Assembly (NCBI GenBank): GCA_030587525.1
Contig: JAUQYW010000713.1
Coordinates: forward strand, 1-5,323
Source: Candidatus Sigynarchaeota archaeon
GTDB taxonomy: Archaea > Asgardarchaeota > Lokiarchaeia > Sigynarchaeales > Sigynarchaeaceae
Length of the DNA stretch: 5,323 bases
Direction: 5' to 3'
Shown: positions 1-4,948 of the stretch, in pieces
Position numbering within the stretch: position 1 is the first letter of the stretch
Layout: every line of letters starts with the position of its first letter
Made by a program: the position numbers and the translations under genes
Notes under the pieces: model-generated
The model's input: the letters and a program-made list of their open reading frames with translations, nothing else
The model's database searches: none
Told to the model about the DNA's origin: nothing

Positions 1-154
1 CATCCATCCCCCCGTATGAGATGCTCTTGATGAGTTTTCCCGATTCAGATTGGTGCTCTTCGATGTTTACTTTTTCATGGATTTTTTTTGATGTTTCGAG
101 GTCTTGGTTCTTCCAGGCTTCCCTCGCCTTCGTAGCGTTTTTATTCGTTAACAT
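1..154 (-). CDS. VIT1/CCC1-family iron/manganese transporter, N-terminal fragment (runs off left edge)
   Basis: An open frame starts at the ATG at 154-152 (minus) and stays open to the window edge, giving 51 residues. It begins MLTNKNATKAREAWKNQDLE and ends in SISYGGMDG. A short charged soluble lead (residues 1-40, with an AWxxxDxExSKxxHE pattern) followed by a YGGxDG motif is typical of the cytoplasmic start and first membrane helix of VIT1/CCC1 proteins. These move Fe2+ or Mn2+ across membranes for storage or detoxification. The transmembrane part lies outside the window, so the assignment rests on about 50 residues. A GAGGAA site sits just upstream of the chosen ATG. The frame contains a run of eight A (plus-strand T at 82-89). 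It lies 103 bases downstream of the GDPD gene on the same strand; a weak TATA-like GTTATAG (218-224) in that gap could give it its own promoter. Confidence 0.68.
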   Translation of the reverse strand, partial: MLTNKNATKAREAWKNQDLETSKKIHEKVNIEEHQSESGKLIKSISYGGMD

Positions 155-160
155 GGCATG

Positions 161-167
161 TTCCTCG
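161..167 (-). promoter_or_regulatory. Ribosome binding site of the VIT1-like gene
   Basis: On the minus strand CGAGGAA lies six bases before the ATG at 154-152. It matches the 16S tail better than anything near the out-of-frame ATG at 159-157, so it fixes the start of the VIT1-like gene. Confidence 0.55.
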
Positions 168-257
168 AAAAAAGTGTGCTGAGCAAGACATTCATTGCGG
201 AGTATTCAAATCTTCCGCTATAACAAGAACGGCGCATTTTTCGACGGGAACAGGAGT

Positions 258-1811
258 TCATTGCATACTTTTCGCGCGTGTCGTTCGTGAACCCCCCGAC
301 TTGACAAGGTTCATAAAAATGCCTCGCGATTTGAGATATAAGGTTAGCAAGACCACTGTACAGCCAATGATCCAAAATATCATCCAAAACATTGCATGCT
401 GGGCGATATCCATGCGTGGAACAGGTTGGACAAGGCTTGTAAAAAGCCAAGGGCGGTTAGTCTTGACGTATGTCACGCCGAGAGTCCATAACGTGAAGAA
501 TGTCTCCACGTTGTCCACGGTATACAAGATGGTTGGGATGCCATGCGCGTAGAAGTCTCGAAGCTGCGAATTCGGTATGTTTACATCTGTATTGACCATG
601 TCGTATCCCTTTGCAAGAACTGATTCCACGGAGCAGTTATAGGTGCAAAGGCGAGTCAAGTTAACTGCATCTGCCGATGCCGTGTAGACCCACGCTCGCT
701 TGCCGAGGCTCGATGTCGTCATATTAGAAAGCATCATGGCCCTTACAGTATCGTGGAATGGATGGCCATGCGGCGGTGATTTGAGATCGATCTCCAGGAT
801 CATGTTGTTGGCCTCGGAAAAATCAATGGCTTGCTGTAAGGTCGGAATCGGGGTACCGCGGTAAGATTCTGCCTTGCTCCTCGGGACGATGCCCATCGCG
901 ATGGTGCTGTATGGGTCGTTGTCTATGAACCATGAGCCCGCATCCAAAGCTTGGATCTGGGAAAAATTGAATTGGCACGCGGGGAGGGATGCCAAGGAAG
1001 GATATATTGTTTCCACGTCCGTGGTCCGTTGCAAGTCGTCGTCATGCATGAGGAAGAGCACACCATCATAGCTCACTTGCACGTCGATTTCCCAACCTAC
1101 CACGCCGAATTGGAGGGATTCTTGAGCCGCAACAATCGTGTTTTCGGGAGCATAGTCGGACGCACCGCGATGCCCGATGAGGAGTGGCTTGGGTGGCAGA
1201 GGATCGTCGGTGATGGTGGGTGGCGTGGCCACGAATGGTAGGATAATAGCAACAGCATAGCTCGATGCAATCAAGCATAATGCCGATATCGTGACGATCC
1301 GTTTTTTCCTGGTGAATCGTGCGTACCCGCGGGCATGACGTACGATCATGGGCAAGAGCTTGACGAGAAATAGGAACATGATGCCATTTAGCACGAGATA
1401 AACATAGAAACTAATACCCTCGAAGAACCGTAGAACGATGAAGATTTCTTCTCCTGCAGCATCTGCGAGGATCACATAGATCACGTTCCATCCTGCCAGC
1501 ATAAGGATCGACATCATCACGGACGCTCGGCGCGGCGTCGCGGGTTCATTCCGGGACAAGTGACGCGAGCATACGACCATCGCGGCGATATACCATGCGA
1601 TGAATACCACTGCAATCAATACAAAAAGCAATATATAATTTATTTGCAATCCGATGCTGCTACCCATAAGCGCGTTGAGATCATACAAGTATGGTTGCAA
1701 GATAAACAAAATCACGAATGCAAGGGAGATCTCGGCAATCGAAATGGTATAATACGCCAGCCAAGCTTTTGCTCGCTTCCTCGTGCGGCTAGCGTCATCG
1801 GGTTTTGCCAT
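258..1811 (-). CDS. Six-TM membrane glycerophosphodiester phosphodiesterase, GDE2/GDE3-like architecture
   Basis: This 517-residue protein is a GDPD-family phosphodiesterase; the family hydrolyses glycerophosphodiesters to glycerol phosphate plus an alcohol. Five hydrophobic helices (about 19-45, 55-81, 96-117, 130-157, 171-195) precede a GDPD domain (about 208-460), and a sixth helix (about 472-492) follows. Basic loops after helices 2 and 4 and basic ends at both termini (positive-inside rule) place both termini inside and the catalytic domain outside. The motifs seen are GHRGASxxAPENT (catalytic H214, R215), WEIDV (metal ligands E241, D243), DGVxFLMHDDDLQRTT (second catalytic H256), LEIDLKSP (E340 to K344) and LYTVDN near the end. 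No key residue is missing. A TTG 15 bases upstream (1826) would give 522 residues. I prefer the ATG because the TATA-like box at 1840-1846 puts transcription start between the two. The natural substrate cannot be read from the sequence. Confidence 0.9.
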   Translation of the reverse strand: MAKPDDASRTRKRAKAWLAYYTISIAEISLAFVILFILQPYLYDLNALMGSSIGLQINYILLFVLIAVVFIAWYIAAMVVCSRHLSRNEPATPRRASVMMSILMLAGWNVIYVILADAAGEEIFIVLRFFEGISFYVYLVLNGIMFLFLVKLLPMIVRHARGYARFTRKKRIVTISALCLIASSYAVAIILPFVATPPTITDDPLPPKPLLIGHRGASDYAPENTIVAAQESLQFGVVGWEIDVQVSYDGVLFLMHDDDLQRTTDVETIYPSLASLPACQFNFSQIQALDAGSWFIDNDPYSTIAMGIVPRSKAESYRGTPIPTLQQAIDFSEANNMILEIDLKSPPHGHPFHDTVRAMMLSNMTTSSLGKRAWVYTASADAVNLTRLCTYNCSVESVLAKGYDMVNTDVNIPNSQLRDFYAHGIPTILYTVDNVETFFTLWTLGVTYVKTNRPWLFTSLVQPVPRMDIAQHAMFWMIFWIIGCTVVLLTLYLKSRGIFMNLVKSGGSRTTRAKSMQ

Positions 1812-1839
1812 GGTTCCCGTAATCAAGAAACTTATGGCA

Positions 1840-1846
1840 CTATAAG
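1840..1846 (-). promoter_or_regulatory. TATA-like box of the GDPD gene
   Basis: CTTATAG on the minus strand is centred about 32 bases before the ATG at 1811. Archaeal TATA boxes lie about 26 bases before the transcript start, so this predicts a leader of only a few bases. That fits the lack of a convincing Shine-Dalgarno site and argues against the upstream TTG start. No clear BRE is visible. Confidence 0.35.
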
Positions 1847-1908
1847 AGCATACGCTAGAAAAATAGAGGGCATATAGGAATAATAACAGGAGTAGGCAAA
1901 ATCAGAAC

Positions 1909-1914
1909 AAAAAA
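1909..1914 (-). terminator. Poly-T terminator candidate after eL40
   Basis: Six T on the minus strand begin 12 bases after the eL40 stop codon, and further short T runs follow (GATTTTGCC). Archaeal RNA polymerase terminates at such T tracts without a hairpin. It would separate the ribosomal protein operon from the GDPD gene, which has its own TATA-like box. Confidence 0.45.
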
Positions 1915-1926
1915 GGTATCGTTGGT

Positions 1927-2088
1927 TTACTTCTTGGTTTCACGCTTCTTCTGGCGAAGCCTCGTGCTATGGCAATGACGGCACTTGGTCGCTGTGAATG
2001 GATTCAGTGCACCACATTTGCGGCAAACTTTCTTGTAAAGCAAATGATATTGAGCGATTTTTCGGATTGTTACATCTCCAATTGGCAT
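1927..2088 (-). CDS. rpl40e: Large ribosomal subunit protein eL40
   Basis: This is a 53-residue protein starting MPIGDVTIRKIAQY. It carries four cysteines at 22, 25, 36 and 39 (CRKC, ten residues, CRHC), which form the single zinc ribbon of eL40, and ends in a strongly basic tail (RLRQKKRETKK). Size and spacing are those of archaeal eL40, a small 50S protein near the GTPase-associated region. It stands alone; in eukaryotes the same protein is made as a ubiquitin fusion. AGGTG at 2100-2096 lies seven bases before the ATG. The gene follows eL38 after 28 bases and is very probably cotranscribed with it. Confidence 0.93.
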   Translation of the reverse strand: MPIGDVTIRKIAQYHLLYKKVCRKCGALNPFTATKCRHCHSTRLRQKKRETKK

Positions 2089-2095
2089 ATTTTTA

Positions 2096-2100
2096 CACCT
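2096..2100 (-). promoter_or_regulatory. Ribosome binding site of eL40
   Basis: AGGTG on the minus strand lies seven bases before the eL40 ATG, inside the 28-base gap after eL38. It supports both the start codon and cotranslation from an eL38-eL40 transcript. Confidence 0.6.
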
Positions 2101-2116
2101 GTTATTTGATCAGCAG

Positions 2117-2311
2117 TTAGAGCTCGACTGGCTGCACGGGCAGCTTCTTGATCAACGCGTCTGCCGTCTCTGGCTCGCAAATGAACGTGTAGAGCATTTT
2201 GGTCGTCCGCAATTTCAGCTTCACGGACTTGGGGGAGCGCTTCACCCGGATATCCTTGGCTTTCTCGGCGAGCTTCAAGAACTTCTCCGCGTCGGTAACT
2301 TGTCTCGGCAT
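2117..2311 (-). CDS. rpl38e: Large ribosomal subunit protein eL38
   Basis: This 64-residue protein begins MPRQVTDAEKFLKLAEKAKD and contains VKLKLRTTKMLYTF followed by ADALIKKLP. The pattern matches eL38 along its whole length: an MPR-x-(I/V)-x-(E/D) start, a helix ending in basic residues, a strand pair with K-x-(K/R)-x-R...LYT, and a C-terminal helix ending KxLP. eukaryotic eL38 is about 70 residues. It is a small peripheral 60S/50S protein found in eukaryotes and a subset of archaea. It is the first gene of the minus-strand eL38-eL40 pair. A GTGGA just upstream of the ATG is a weak ribosome binding site. The reading frame with a start ten bases upstream (2321) has no recognisable content and is rejected. 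Confidence 0.88.
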   Translation of the reverse strand: MPRQVTDAEKFLKLAEKAKDIRVKRSPKSVKLKLRTTKMLYTFICEPETADALIKKLPVQPVEL

Positions 2312-2469
2312 GATTTTCCACGGATACTAATTCTATGGCAACAAGAATGAATGAAGGATTAAAGATACTTCTAGCAGAATTTGTCGCGTGTTTAAGATCG
2401 AAAATTTTTCATATGAGGCGCCCTTTATCAAACACGCAATCGTGTAAAACTTCTATTCTCGGGTTTTAT
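2312..2469. promoter_or_regulatory. Divergent promoter region between eL38 and the zinc-ribbon/KH gene
   Basis: This AT-rich spacer separates two genes transcribed away from each other, so both promoters should lie here. On the minus strand, CTTTAAT (2364-2358) predicts a transcript start about 20-25 bases before the eL38 ATG. On the plus strand, CTTTATCA (2423-2430) predicts a start about 15-20 bases before the KH gene ATG; TTTAAGAT (2391-2398) is an alternative. A plus-strand frame is open from 2335, but its 45 codons show no family resemblance and contain the promoter signals, so I treat it as non-coding. Confidence 0.45.
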
Positions 2470-2997
2470 ATGCGAAAATTGCCAGCTTGCATAACATGTG
2501 CAAAGAGCGACGGCATGCTTTGCGAATCTTGCCAGCAACGGCTCGAATCCGGCGAATTGTCCGATTTAGACCTCGATATATCCGAGATTTTACTTGAAAT
2601 CGAGGAAACGAATCCCGATTCGCGCTTGGCCGAGGCCTCGTTCTATAAAAGCATCGAGCTTGACAAGCTGGTCATCCTGGTCATCGGTAAAGGGGAAACA
2701 GACGTTTTCAAGCCTTTCATCAAGAAATTGCAAAAAGAGCTCCAGCTGCCGCGCATCGAGTTCATCGAAAAGGCAAAGGGCAGCGTCGATCTCAAGAGTA
2801 TCATCAACGATTTCGTGCAGCCCGGGAAACTCCTGAGTATAAATACGATATTCTTGCCGACTGGCGATACTGAATACAAGGCTCGCGTTCAAATAAGGGA
2901 GAATGACAAGCTGCCACTTTCCAAGAAAAATATCGAGAAGCTCATCCACGAGATCACGGACAAACTCGTCAGGATAGAAATCGAGCAAAAGTCTTGA
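2470..2997 (+). CDS. Archaeal NusA-like zinc-ribbon/KH RNA-binding protein
   Basis: This 175-residue protein starts MRKLPACITCAKSDGMLCES. Cysteines 7, 10, 18 and 21 form a CxxC-x7-CxxC zinc-binding knuckle, followed by an acidic helix (SGELSDLDLDISEILLEIEE) and a KH-like region from about residue 55. It matches an archaeal family often annotated as NusA-like transcription elongation factor: MKxPxCxxC...LCxxC start, a VIGKGE strand, and a DFxxPxxLxxN...F.P.G..EYK segment near residues 114-137. The family's exact role is not established; RNA binding in transcription or translation is the usual suggestion. The KH GxxG loop is not recognisable here. The ATG at 2470 puts the zinc knuckle at the extreme N-terminus, as in relatives. 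A frame open to 2335 would add 45 residues without family support. Confidence 0.78.
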   Translation: MRKLPACITCAKSDGMLCESCQQRLESGELSDLDLDISEILLEIEETNPDSRLAEASFYKSIELDKLVILVIGKGETDVFKPFIKKLQKELQLPRIEFIEKAKGSVDLKSIINDFVQPGKLLSINTIFLPTGDTEYKARVQIRENDKLPLSKKNIEKLIHEITDKLVRIEIEQKS

Positions 2998-3002
2998 TTT
3001 TT
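2998..3002 (+). terminator. Poly-T terminator candidate after the zinc-ribbon/KH gene
   Basis: Five T follow the TGA stop directly, and a second short run (CCTTTC) follows, as expected for hairpin-free archaeal termination. The tract is short, so readthrough into pth2 is possible. Confidence 0.3.
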
Positions 3003-3010
3003 ACCTTTCA

Positions 3011-3024
3011 AAACGATAACATAC
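3011..3024 (+). promoter_or_regulatory. Promoter candidate for pth2-truD
   Basis: AAACGATAACATAC holds a purine-rich BRE-like start followed by a TATA-like ATAACATA. Its centre near 3018 would place the transcript start near 3044, giving a leader of about 20 bases that contains the pth2 ribosome binding site. Confidence 0.35.
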
Positions 3025-3054
3025 CGCGCTTGCACCGGCAAGCTATGCATCCCC

Positions 3055-3062
3055 GGTGGTGG
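3055..3062 (+). promoter_or_regulatory. Ribosome binding site of pth2
   Basis: GGTGGTGG lies just before the ATG at 3065. It favours that ATG over the GTG at 3056, which would lie inside the site itself. Confidence 0.55.
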
Positions 3063-3064
3063 CT

Positions 3065-3424
3065 ATGAGTTTTATTTACAAGCAAATCATCGTGATCCGG
3101 ACCGATTTGAAGATGTCCACGGGCAAATCCATCGTGCAAGGAGCGCATGCTTCCATATTGGCCTCCGAGAAAACAAAACGGTTGATGCCCGACACGTGGC
3201 GAGCCTGGTTCAGCGAGGGGCAACGGAAGATCGTTTGCAAGGTGCAATCAAAGGAAGAATTGTTCCGGATCAAGGCGGACGTGGAGCGGTTGAACGTCCC
3301 GTGCGAGATCGTCGCGGATGCTGGCTTGACCGAGCTCGAACCGGGCACGATCACGGCGCTCGGCATCGGCCCCGCGCTGGAAACGACCATCGACCCGGTA
3401 ACGCGGACCTTGAAGTTGATGTGA
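3065..3424 (+). CDS. pth2: Peptidyl-tRNA hydrolase, archaeal/eukaryotic Pth2 type
   Basis: This 119-residue Pth2 protein frees tRNA from peptidyl-tRNA that drops off the ribosome by cleaving the ester bond. Family marks in order are an IRTDLKM strand (11-17), a GKSIVQGAHAS segment with H28 (the usual form is Q-C-A-H-A; the cysteine is glycine here), GQRKIVCKV (52-60), a DAG triad with D85, PGTITALGIGP (93-103) and a terminal LKL. The common DAGRTQ motif reads DAGLTE, so an arginine and a glutamine are replaced. Overall length is the family norm of about 115-120. It precedes truD by 29 bases, a pairing common in archaea as I recall it, so the two are probably one operon. The frame also opens at a GTG at 3056, which is less likely. 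Confidence 0.95.
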   Translation: MSFIYKQIIVIRTDLKMSTGKSIVQGAHASILASEKTKRLMPDTWRAWFSEGQRKIVCKVQSKEELFRIKADVERLNVPCEIVADAGLTELEPGTITALGIGPALETTIDPVTRTLKLM

Positions 3425-3444
3425 CGAGCACGCGGCAAGCGTGC

Positions 3445-3448
3445 GAGG
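3445..3448 (+). promoter_or_regulatory. Ribosome binding site of truD
   Basis: GAGG lies five bases before the ATG at 3454. The in-frame ATG at 3475 has only a GGGGA seven bases upstream, so the first ATG is preferred, though not decisively. Confidence 0.45.
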
Positions 3449-3453
3449 ATCAC

Positions 3454-4878
3454 ATGATTCACGGGGAATCTGACATGGCAAGCTTCGATCATTTTTCGTA
3501 CGAGAACCTGGTCGGCATCCGTCACTACGTGACCAATGAAATCCCCGGGATTAAGGGCGAGATCAAGAATTTCTTGTCCGATTTCATCGTTCAAGAGATC
3601 ACGATGGACAAGGATGTCATCAAGACCAACGACAGCGACCGGGATGCCACGCCATGGAACAAGCCCGCGCGCAACAACAGGAAATACACATCCTTCGTGC
3701 TGCGAAAATTCGGGTTCGACACGATCCACGCGATCGAATACATCGCCCGTCGACTCGGCATTCCCTCCCAAAAAATCACTTTCGCAGGCATCAAGGACAA
3801 CCAGGCAATCACTACGCAGCAAGTGACCGTCGAAGGTGATTATTGGAGCCAGCTCGTGGCCATCGCCAAGGATAACCCGAACTTCGAGCTGATCAACATC
3901 AACTACACCCACACCCCCATCAACACGGGAGACCTCTGGGGAAACAAGTTTTTCATCCGCGTCCGCAACATCGATATGGAAAAGGATATCTTGAAGGACA
4001 GCGTGGAGCGAACGATGCGCGTGCTCGAGGAACGGGGCGGTTTTCTCAATTACTTCGGGTTGCAGCGCTTCGGCACGCACCGGCCGAACTCGCATAAGCT
4101 CGGGAAACGCATCGTTATGGGGGACTGGGAAGGTGCGATCAACGAATTGCTCATCCCGTCCTTTCCTCGCGAGACCGTTGAGGCCATCAAGGCACGAAAA
4201 CTCTACGGAGACACGCGCGATCCCGTGCTGGCCTTGAAAGAATTCCCGGACTCCTTGTTCTATGAAAAACTCGCGCTCGAATACCTGGCCGCGCACCCGG
4301 GTGATTTCAAGGGGGCGCTACTCGCCTTGCCGCGGACGATCGTGTCCCTCTACACGTATTCCTTCCAATCCTACCTGTTCAACGAAGTCATCAGCGCCCG
4401 CTTCGAAACTGTCAGCAACAACCTGGTCCAGCCCTTGCCGGGGGATATCGTGGCGCTCCTGGACACGAAACATGGTCAAATGACCAAGGTTCGCTACGTC
4501 ATTGAAGAATCAAATCGCGAGATGCTGACCGAGTACATCAAGATCGGGAAGGCCGCCATCGTCGTTCCCGTCATCGGATCGCGCATCCGGATCCACGATA
4601 AAAACCCGTTCATGCGATTGTACGAGGTGCTCCTGGCACGCGAGTGCATCGAGCGCCAAGACTTTATGCCCCCTGATAACGATGAATTCGGCATCAACAT
4701 CCAGGGCGTGACCCGGCCTCTGGCGCTGTTCCCGCGAAACTTGAAGCTCGTCGAGATCGCCGACGACGATTTGAACACGGGCAAGAACACCGTGCGTTTG
4801 TCATTTGACCTGCCGAAAGGCACGTATGCAACGATGTTTCTTCGGGAACTGATCAAGCAAGAAAACCAGTATCTTTAG
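3454..4878 (+). CDS. truD: tRNA pseudouridine synthase TruD (position 13)
   Basis: This 474-residue enzyme of the TruD family converts uridine 13 of tRNA to pseudouridine in the cytoplasm. Evidence in order: an N-terminal VGIRHYVT...GIKGEIKNFLSDF block typical of archaeal TruD; FAGIKDNQAITTQ, whose D115 is the catalytic aspartate; NYFGLQRFG (199-207); and YSFQSYLFNEVISARF (from 303), the conserved helix before the inserted TRUD domain. The enzyme closes with SFDLPKGTYATMFLREL, the usual end. The frame is open back to 3196, but that part overlaps pth2 and has no family content. The start is 3454 (GAGG upstream) or 3475, which differ by seven residues before the conserved block. It follows pth2 closely and precedes aspS by 70 bases. 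The eukaryotic counterpart is Pus7. Confidence 0.96.
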   Translation: MIHGESDMASFDHFSYENLVGIRHYVTNEIPGIKGEIKNFLSDFIVQEITMDKDVIKTNDSDRDATPWNKPARNNRKYTSFVLRKFGFDTIHAIEYIARRLGIPSQKITFAGIKDNQAITTQQVTVEGDYWSQLVAIAKDNPNFELININYTHTPINTGDLWGNKFFIRVRNIDMEKDILKDSVERTMRVLEERGGFLNYFGLQRFGTHRPNSHKLGKRIVMGDWEGAINELLIPSFPRETVEAIKARKLYGDTRDPVLALKEFPDSLFYEKLALEYLAAHPGDFKGALLALPRTIVSLYTYSFQSYLFNEVISARFETVSNNLVQPLPGDIVALLDTKHGQMTKVRYVIEESNREMLTEYIKIGKAAIVVPVIGSRIRIHDKNPFMRLYEVLLARECIERQDFMPPDNDEFGINIQGVTRPLALFPRNLKLVEIADDDLNTGKNTVRLSFDLPKGTYATMFLRELIKQENQYL

Positions 4879-4934
4879 GCGCAAATTGAAAAGAATGCTA
4901 TCTTACTTCATAACTAACCAACCGAACTGTTTAT

Positions 4935-4939
4935 GGTGG
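4935..4939 (+). promoter_or_regulatory. Ribosome binding site of aspS
   Basis: GGTGG lies nine bases before the ATG at 4949. It selects this ATG over the out-of-frame ATGs at 4933 and 4944 and the in-frame ATG at 4970. Confidence 0.5.
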
Positions 4940-4948
4940 ATCGATGCT

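Noticed and set aside
367..389. A short near-repeat of ATCCAAAA-type sequence
   Set aside because: It is only two copies of about eight bases within the GDPD coding region and encodes ordinary protein sequence.
148..450. A 100-codon minus-strand frame overlapping the end of the GDPD gene
   Set aside because: It is a shadow of the GDPD coding frame and also overlaps the VIT1-like start; no signal or motif supports it.
951..1241. A plus-strand frame opposite the GDPD catalytic domain, and a similar one at 874-1071
   Set aside because: Both lie antisense to the most conserved GDPD motifs and have no recognisable content.
2335..2469. A 45-residue extension of the zinc-ribbon/KH protein
   Set aside because: Family members begin at the MxxPxCxxC motif. 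The extension holds likely promoter sequences and shows no conserved pattern.
2590..2988. A 132-codon acidic minus-strand frame opposite the KH gene
   Set aside because: It mirrors the lysine/glutamate-rich KH protein, and its Leu/Asp/Glu/Phe-rich make-up is what the reverse complement of such codons gives.
3196..3453. A possible 86-residue N-terminal extension of TruD
   Set aside because: It overlaps pth2 in another frame, is rich in Arg and Gly with no family content, and a GAGG site precedes the ATG at 3454.
3076..4296. A 406-codon open frame on the minus strand opposite pth2 and truD
   Set aside because: The plus strand encodes two well-recognised proteins here. The antisense frame has no recognisable domain and is open because of the G/C-biased third codon positions of truD.
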